Source: Nitrospirota bacterium
GTDB lineage: Bacteria > Nitrospirota > Thermodesulfovibrionia > Thermodesulfovibrionales > UBA6898
Direction of reading: 5' to 3'
Length of the DNA stretch: 9,996 bases
Assembly (NCBI GenBank): GCA_029858145.1
Contig: JAOUFP010000069.1
Span: forward strand, 1 to 9,996
In this document: in pieces, positions 6,767 to 9,996 of the stretch
How the letters are laid out: every line of letters starts with the position of its first letter
Position numbering within the stretch: the first letter of the stretch is position 1
Notes under the pieces: generated by a model
Seen by the model: the letters and a program-made list of their open reading frames with translations, nothing else
The model's database searches: none
Told to the model about the DNA's origin: nothing
Position numbers and translations under genes: made by a program

Positions 6767-7120
6767 TCATCCGCGCTTTTTTCCAAGGTAGAGCCATGCG
6801 TTGATCCCGCAGAGGAAAATGGTGAAAAGAAAAATAATGCTGCCGGAGAGCTCTATATACACAATCTTTTCCACATAGTGGATGATAAACGAGCCGGTAT
6901 AGGAGAGGGCCGGATCGTGCCTCTCCCTGAGCCAGACCTCAAGGTGTGTGAACGGACAATACCAGGCAAAGACATTGAGAATGACGGCAAAGGCAAGTCC
7001 GGCGATATGGACAATCTTTACAGCCCTGTATCTGGTTCCCCAAAACGCCCCGAAGATTAAAAAGAGTATCCAGAAGAAATGGACAATGACAACGATGTCG
7101 GCGAGTATCTTGTAAATCAT
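6767..7120 (-). CDS. DUF2784 family small membrane protein
   Basis: 117 residues from the ATG at 7118-7120. Hydrophobic segments lie at about 6-26, 34-56 and 93-113. The conserved DUF2784 features are present: ADIVVIVHFFWILFLIFG near the start, WYCPFTHLE at 53-61 (the family's W-x-CP-x-T-x-LE), and GSFIIHYVEKIVY. Function of the family is unknown; it is an inner-membrane protein. An in-frame ATG at 7145-7147 would add nine residues, but it has no ribosome site and overlaps a TATAAT, whereas the chosen ATG has GGCGG 7 bases upstream and matches where family members usually begin. The stress-protein gene follows about 100 bases downstream. Confidence 0.88.
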   Translation of the reverse strand: MIYKILADIVVIVHFFWILFLIFGAFWGTRYRAVKIVHIAGLAFAVILNVFAWYCPFTHLEVWLRERHDPALSYTGSFIIHYVEKIVYIELSGSIIFLFTIFLCGINAWLYLGKKRG

Positions 7121-7145
7121 GTGGTGACCGCCTGATGTATGCCCC

Positions 7146-7163
7146 ATTATAGCAGGTATTATA
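7146..7163 (-). promoter_or_regulatory. Possible promoter of the DUF2784 gene (two TATAAT boxes)
   Basis: Perfect minus-strand TATAAT hexamers occur at 7158-7163 and 7146-7151. The second ends in the upstream ATG of the reading frame, which argues that translation starts at 7120 instead. I see no convincing -35 box, so the call rests on the -10 matches and their position. Confidence 0.4.
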
Positions 7164-7204
7164 TACGCGATGATGAAAAGGCCCTTGGTAAACCCGGCGT
7201 TGTT

Positions 7205-7360
7205 CTAAACTCGATATTTCTCCAGAAACTGCTGCGGCGTTACTGTCCTGATGCCCATGTGTTCCTTTATGTCAACGACTTCCCGGTCGCCTGTTATGAC
7301 GACATGCGCCTTCAATGCCACGGCACATTCAATGAACTTATCATCAGCAGGATCATTTGC
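7205..7360 (-). pseudogene. PIN-domain (VapC-like) toxin, C-terminal remnant
   Basis: On the minus strand 51 codons are open from just after a TAA (7361-7363) to a TAG (7205-7207). They read ANDPADDKFIECAVAL, then KAHVVITGDREVVDIKE and GIRTVTPQQFLEKY. This matches the C-terminal third of PIN-domain ribonuclease toxins: the DPxDDKF acidic motif, the ADYIVTGD-like strand with D, and the ending IxTPxxFL. The N-terminal catalytic half is missing, no start codon or ribosome site fits, and no antitoxin gene is adjacent, so this is a relic. It is in the same frame as the STAS-like gene and begins directly after that gene's TGA, pointing to a deletion junction. Confidence 0.75.
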
Positions 7361-7363
7361 TTA

Positions 7364-7765
7364 TCAGACGTCGCCTCCAACCGCTTCGTTGGCTGATGCC
7401 ACCCCCAGCCACTCAAGGGCCTCCTTCAAATCGGTCGTTGTAATGACATTTCCTCCCCGGTTGACTGCAACGTTCTCGCCAAACTTATCCGGCATCATCT
7501 GTTTTTCAGAAAGGAGAAACGCCGTACGCGTGCCCCGAGTCTGTGTCTCGCCCACATATGCGGCGATTTCGAAACGTTCTATGACGGGGGCGGATTCAAA
7601 TTGCAGCATACCGGTGATGTCGACAAGCGTCCGTTTCTTGTCATGCTTCCGTCCGGCCTGATCGATTTCATCAAACAATTCCTTGGCCCTTTGCACTTCG
7701 AAAAGCCCGAAAACTTTGATAAACAGGTAATCATCCCTCTGCTCAATACTAATCTTGAGTGTTAT
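7364..7765 (-). CDS. STAS/SpoIIAA-like protein with an apparent ATA start
   Basis: 133 residues if translated from ATA at 7763-7765. The pattern is beta-alpha-beta: TLKISIEQRDDYLFIKVFG (2-20), a helix QRAKELFDEIDQAG, then KKRTLVDITGML (43-54), helices to about 72, a strand TRTAFLLSEK, NVAVNRGGNVITTTDLKEAL and WLG. This resembles stand-alone STAS/SpoIIAA-like proteins, which bind partners or small ligands; no partner is visible here. The upstream codons run TGA AGG AGG GGA GAC ATA, so AAGGAGG sits 6 bases before ATA, ideal spacing. No ATG, GTG or TTG occurs in frame until GTG at 7694-7696, which would cut off the first strand and has no ribosome site. Either ATA initiates or the start codon has mutated. 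A PIN relic follows immediately. Confidence 0.7.
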   Translation of the reverse strand: MTLKISIEQRDDYLFIKVFGLFEVQRAKELFDEIDQAGRKHDKKRTLVDITGMLQFESAPVIERFEIAAYVGETQTRGTRTAFLLSEKQMMPDKFGENVAVNRGGNVITTTDLKEALEWLGVASANEAVGGDV

Positions 7766-8241
7766 GTCTCCCCTCCTTCAGGTACAACGCAGTTCAGAAG
7801 AGCTGCGTCTTTTTGCCGTGTCCACCATAGACAACTTCTTTAGCCTCACCGTCTCTAAAGCTGCACCGAAGCCGACCTGCTCATTAATCAGCCGGCGGGC
7901 TTCAGTTGCATGAAAAATAACCCGATTGACTCCCTTTCCATGGCGTTATTATGTATTTTCCAAAATTATTTTTCTACACTTTTTTCTGCACCGAGCAATT
8001 CCCGACAGGGCTTCCGACATTTCATAAGCGCAGCTGCCCCTCGAACTTTCCCGTCAGACCGCCCGCAGATGTCGCCGTCCGGAAAAGATGAAGCAGCCCC
8101 GGCAAGGATAATTTATGCACTGGTGATAGCGTATCTGTCAGCGTTAAAAACCTTTTTTTTCAGAAGGTTTGCCCGCTATAACCGGAGGACACGCTTAACG
8201 AAATTAAAAATAATAAATAAGAGTATAACCTGAAATTCAAG

Positions 8242-8270
8242 TTGACAATTTATTTTATGCTTTATAAAGT
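8242..8270 (+). promoter_or_regulatory. Possible upstream promoter of the 8398 gene
   Basis: A consensus -35 TTGACA at 8242-8247 is followed after 17 bases by TAAAGT (8265-8270), or after 15 bases by TATAAA (8263-8268). The surroundings are AT-rich. If used, it gives a leader of about 120 bases holding the CCGTG/CACGG hairpin. Confidence 0.4.
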
Positions 8271-8333
8271 ACAATTCTAATTAAAGAGATCCGTGCTTCA
8301 CGGGAAGATGCGGACGCGACAACAAAGCAGTCT

Positions 8334-8362
8334 TTTTGCGGGCATCCTTAGCACACTATAAT
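8334..8362 (+). promoter_or_regulatory. Proximal promoter of the 8398 gene
   Basis: A perfect -10 TATAAT at 8357-8362 lies 36 bases before the ATG. The -35 at 17-base spacing (8334-8339) is TTTTGC, a weak match. The predicted start near 8369 leaves a leader of about 30 bases containing the AAAGGGA ribosome site, a normal arrangement. Confidence 0.5.
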
Positions 8363-8397
8363 GTGAATCACCAAAGATATATGAAAGGGACCGTAAT

Positions 8398-8841
8398 ATG
8401 ACACAATCCAGATTTTTTCAGGTTTCTCTTTTTCTGCCTGTTGCCGTATGGGGTTTTGCCTTGATCATTTTCTCCCTTGTGCTCAGCCATGACAATACCG
8501 TGATCTGGCAAAATCTGTACAACGGACACCATATATTTGTCCCCTATCTCATTTTTGCCGCTGTGATATGGAAACTGGCGACCAATAAACCTTATGGCAT
8601 GTTGATGTTTATGGCGTTTATAGTGCCGCTTCTATGGGGCTTCTTTTTTACTCTTTGGTATGTAGTGGTGACCTATATTCAGGACGGGAGCATTGAGGAC
8701 TGGTTTGTCCTTTCGATTATGGTTTTTTGGGCGACCTTTGTAGGGTTTCTTTTTGAGATCATTCCTTTTTGGGTCCTCAGCAAATTTAAAACCAGATTCA
8801 AAGCTGTCGAAGAGCAAAATAATGCACTGTCAGCTCAGTGA
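8398..8841 (+). CDS. Four-helix membrane protein of unknown function
   Basis: 147 residues. The ATG has AAAGGGA about 8 bases upstream and a TATAAT further up, so the start is well supported. Four hydrophobic segments lie at about 9-30, 44-62, 67-92 and 102-126, with a short charged C-terminus (SKFKTRFKAVEEQNNA) expected in the cytoplasm. The sequence is rich in Phe and Trp, and helix 3 carries FFFTLWYVVV. I do not recognise a family; no catalytic or ligand-binding motif is visible. It is the only plus-strand gene in the central region and converges on the cyclase-like gene with 30 bases between stops. CACTG/CAGTG (8824-8828 and 8835-8839) forms a weak hairpin over its last codons and stop and may help termination. 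Confidence 0.85.
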   Translation: MTQSRFFQVSLFLPVAVWGFALIIFSLVLSHDNTVIWQNLYNGHHIFVPYLIFAAVIWKLATNKPYGMLMFMAFIVPLLWGFFFTLWYVVVTYIQDGSIEDWFVLSIMVFWATFVGFLFEIIPFWVLSKFKTRFKAVEEQNNALSAQ

Positions 8842-8871
8842 AGTTTTCCCTGTCTTTTTGCATAGAGCGCT

Positions 8872-9582
8872 TCAAGACAAGTCAATGATATTATCGGGTG
8901 GGCTGTTTTGTTCCATTACCCATGGCGGCACCAGCGGACTGTCTGAAAAGATCGCCTCTGTTAATCTCAGAAGCCATTCGTATTCAGACCGGTGGTTGGG
9001 GTGCGCGGCGGCGAGTTGGCGGACGCGGTCCTGCGCAGCATGTCCCCAGTAGATATTCAGCGGGTTTACAATAGTAAGCCCATCAAAATACAAGACACCC
9101 CGCTGGATGTTTCTCAGACGCACATCCCACCACTGAGGCGGAATCCTGATGTCTTCACACAGTGCAACGCACGGCCATCCCGCGCCTTTTTTACGCGCTG
9201 CAGCCTTTGTCAGTGCTTCCGATACAACATAGAGGTTGTCGCCTTCAGATACTTCAATATGCCGTCCGCTGCCGACACCGCCTCTGATCAGATAATCGCC
9301 CTTTAAAGTGACCACATGAAGAGTCACAAGCGCGCCGATAAGTTGACCAAGATTTTTGGACGTCAGCGCTATCGCATCAGAATATATTCGGACAGTCACC
9401 TCAGGGCTGAATTCACGATGCCATCTCCAGTTGTTGAGGATTTCGCGGCATTTTTGAAACGCGGCGTCAAAATCATCTGCCACCTTCGCCCCAAAGCCCG
9501 GGACATCTGCAAAAGCAGCATAACGCACTTCCGCCGACGCATGCTCGAAGGGGTCTCGTTGTTCGGGTTTATCGTCTGTCAT
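8872..9582 (-). CDS. Class III nucleotide-cyclase-like protein, stand-alone
   Basis: 236 residues, no signal peptide or membrane segment. Residues about 18-150 follow the pattern of class III adenylate/guanylate cyclase homology domains: RYAAFADVPGFGAKV with D26 (FxDxxGF-like, first metal Asp), TVRIYSDAIALTS with D69 (second metal Asp), GDYLIRGGVGSGRHIEV (95-111), and NLYVVSEALTKAAARKK with GWPCVAL. Both metal-binding Asp positions are kept, so a cyclase activity on some nucleotide is possible but the product is unknown. Residues 150-236 are a separate Trp-rich tail (PPQWWDV, INPLNIYWGH-like, YEWLLRL) without a recognised domain. The Pycsar cyclases also belong to this broad group, but no effector gene lies beside it: the neighbour is a convergent membrane protein. 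The ATG at 9580-9582 has no ribosome site and follows a promoter closely, suggesting a leaderless mRNA. Confidence 0.72.
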   Translation of the reverse strand: MTDDKPEQRDPFEHASAEVRYAAFADVPGFGAKVADDFDAAFQKCREILNNWRWHREFSPEVTVRIYSDAIALTSKNLGQLIGALVTLHVVTLKGDYLIRGGVGSGRHIEVSEGDNLYVVSEALTKAAARKKGAGWPCVALCEDIRIPPQWWDVRLRNIQRGVLYFDGLTIVNPLNIYWGHAAQDRVRQLAAAHPNHRSEYEWLLRLTEAIFSDSPLVPPWVMEQNSPPDNIIDLS

Positions 9583-9590
9583 ATTTCGTT

Positions 9591-9618
9591 ATTATATCAG
9601 CACCACCGGCTGCGTCAC
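9591..9618 (-). promoter_or_regulatory. Leaderless-type promoter of the cyclase-like gene
   Basis: On the minus strand, GTGACG (9613-9618) and a perfect TATAAT (9591-9596) are 16 bases apart. Only 8 bases separate the -10 box from the ATG, so transcription would begin at or within a base or two of the start codon. No Shine-Dalgarno sequence is present before this ATG. Confidence 0.5.
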
Positions 9619-9739
9619 CAGTGGGAGGGTAAGGCGTTGCATTGTTGTATTCGCCTGTCAATAACTAAAATACCCCTATGCTCAGCCTGATCCCGCCACG
9701 TGGAACGAGACGCGGCACCAGCCGCTTTACAGGATGATC

Positions 9740-9769
9740 ACGGCAAATCGCGGAGCGCAGACGGCAAAT
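9740..9769. repeat. ACGGCAAAT direct repeat, 21-bp period, upstream of the BON-like gene
   Basis: ACGGCAAAT occurs at 9740-9748 and 9761-9769, two helical turns apart. If transcription starts about 7 bases after TATAAT at 9797-9802, the sites are centred near -65 and -44, positions usual for activator binding. The 9-base length means chance cannot be excluded. Confidence 0.35.
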
Positions 9770-9800
9770 GCCGAAGCAAAGCTCTCTGTGATTTGATATA

Positions 9801-9996
9801 ATGACAAAAAGTCCGATGGAACTGCGAATCTCAATACAGGTTCTTCTTTGCCGGGTGATCCTCGCGTGCGTCCTTGTCACAGGCACCGTCAACGTTGCCG
9901 TTGCTTCACACACCGATGACCAGTTTATCGCCGGATACGCCACGGCAGTTTTGGAACGGGAATTTCATATCTCCGGGGCCACGGTGCGCGTCGAGG
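9801..9996 (+). CDS. Secreted BON-domain-like protein, 3' end outside the window
   Basis: 65 codons are visible. After a short N-terminus, a hydrophobic stretch (about residues 11-34: VLLCRVILACVLVTGTVNVA) looks like a signal peptide or lipoprotein-like leader with cleavage near VAVASH. The mature start DDQFIAGYATAVLEREF and HISGATVRVE fits the first helix and strand of a BON domain, found in periplasmic and outer-membrane-associated proteins. The rest is outside the window, so the family call is tentative. The start is uncertain: ATG at 9801 overlaps a perfect TATAAT (9797-9802), and the in-frame ATG at 9816 would fit a transcript from that box with a very short leader. Neither has a ribosome site. 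It is divergent from the cyclase-like gene. Confidence 0.6.
   Translation, partial: MTKSPMELRISIQVLLCRVILACVLVTGTVNVAVASHTDDQFIAGYATAVLEREFHISGATVRVE

Larger units (their letters stand above)
7766..8397. other. Long intergenic region between the STAS-like gene and a membrane protein gene
   Basis: 632 bases between divergent genes with no gene I can support. It contains a minus-strand open stretch without a start codon (7781-7945), an inverted repeat AAACCTT/AAGGTTT (8148-8154 and 8164-8170) with a T-rich loop, a segment (8082-8131) similar to 5373-5412, an AT-rich tract (8200-8280) with a TTGACA, a short hairpin CCGTG-CTT-CACGG (8291-8303), and the promoter of the gene at 8398. A plus-strand frame of 107 codons at 7910-8233 is of odd composition and is not called. 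Confidence 0.6.

Noticed and set aside
7139..7396. Plus-strand frame of 85 codons over the PIN relic.
   Set aside because: The opposite strand gives a recognisable PIN C-terminus, so this frame is a shadow.
7781..7945. Minus-strand open stretch of 55 codons just upstream of the STAS-like gene, containing RRLINEQVGFGAALETVR.
   Set aside because: It looks somewhat protein-like and ends right before the ribosome site, but it has no ATG, GTG or TTG early in the frame and no family I recognise. I keep it only as a possible relic.
8148..8170. AAACCTT/AAGGTTT inverted repeat considered as a terminator.
   Set aside because: The T run lies in the loop instead of after the stem, and no gene ends just before it on either strand.
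7910..8233. Plus-strand frame of 107 codons in the long gap before the 8398 gene.
   Set aside because: No ribosome site, mixed composition without a recognisable motif, and it crosses the T-rich hairpin and the AT-rich tract. Probably non-coding.
9665..9943. Minus-strand frame of 92 codons at the right end.
   Set aside because: It runs opposite the signal peptide and mature start of the BON-like gene and has no ribosome site or motif.

Overview
The window looks like chromosomal DNA from a Gram-negative, environmental bacterium of the Nitrospirota or deltaproteobacterial kind. This is an inference from the gene set (a FecR-like protein with a Trp/Tyr/Gly-rich DUF6600 module, a LemA/TPM pair, a DksA/TraR zinc-finger protein, DUF2784) and from moderate GC with strong Shine-Dalgarno sites; no rRNA or other phylogenetic marker is present. 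There is no CRISPR array, insertion sequence, prophage or tRNA that I can support.

Left part (1-5540). Everything here is on the minus strand. Reading in the direction of transcription, a promoter at about 5300-5335 has its -10 box inside an AT-rich palindrome. After an approximately 230-nt leader come a nucleotidyltransferase-like protein (4320-5066), a secreted TPM-domain protein overlapping it by 17 bases (3536-4336), and LemA (2874-3449). A clear Rho-independent terminator at 2801-2829 closes this unit. Next are a zinc-ribbon membrane protein with an HEAGH motif (1916-2692) and the large exported DUF6600 protein, which runs off the left edge (1-1702). The theme is envelope proteins.

Middle (5540-7770). 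Also minus strand: a DksA/TraR-type protein with a TTG start, a possible degraded reading frame between it and the next gene, a strong terminator built on an 18-bp perfect palindrome, a pyridoxamine-phosphate-oxidase-like stress protein, a small DUF2784 membrane protein, a relic of a PIN-domain toxin, and a STAS/SpoIIAA-like protein. The last has an excellent ribosome binding site placed in front of an ATA codon, with no ATG, GTG or TTG nearby.

Right part (7770-9996). About 630 bases without a convincing gene lead to a plus-strand promoter and a four-helix membrane protein of unknown function (8398-8841). Converging on it is a class III nucleotide-cyclase-like protein (8872-9582) whose promoter lies so close to the ATG that its mRNA is probably leaderless. 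Divergent from that is the start of a secreted BON-like protein (9801 to the right edge), preceded by a direct repeat with a 21-bp period.

The observations most worth a second look are the ATA-start STAS-like gene followed directly by the PIN relic, the leaderless stand-alone cyclase-like gene, and the palindrome-controlled nucleotidyltransferase/TPM/LemA operon.
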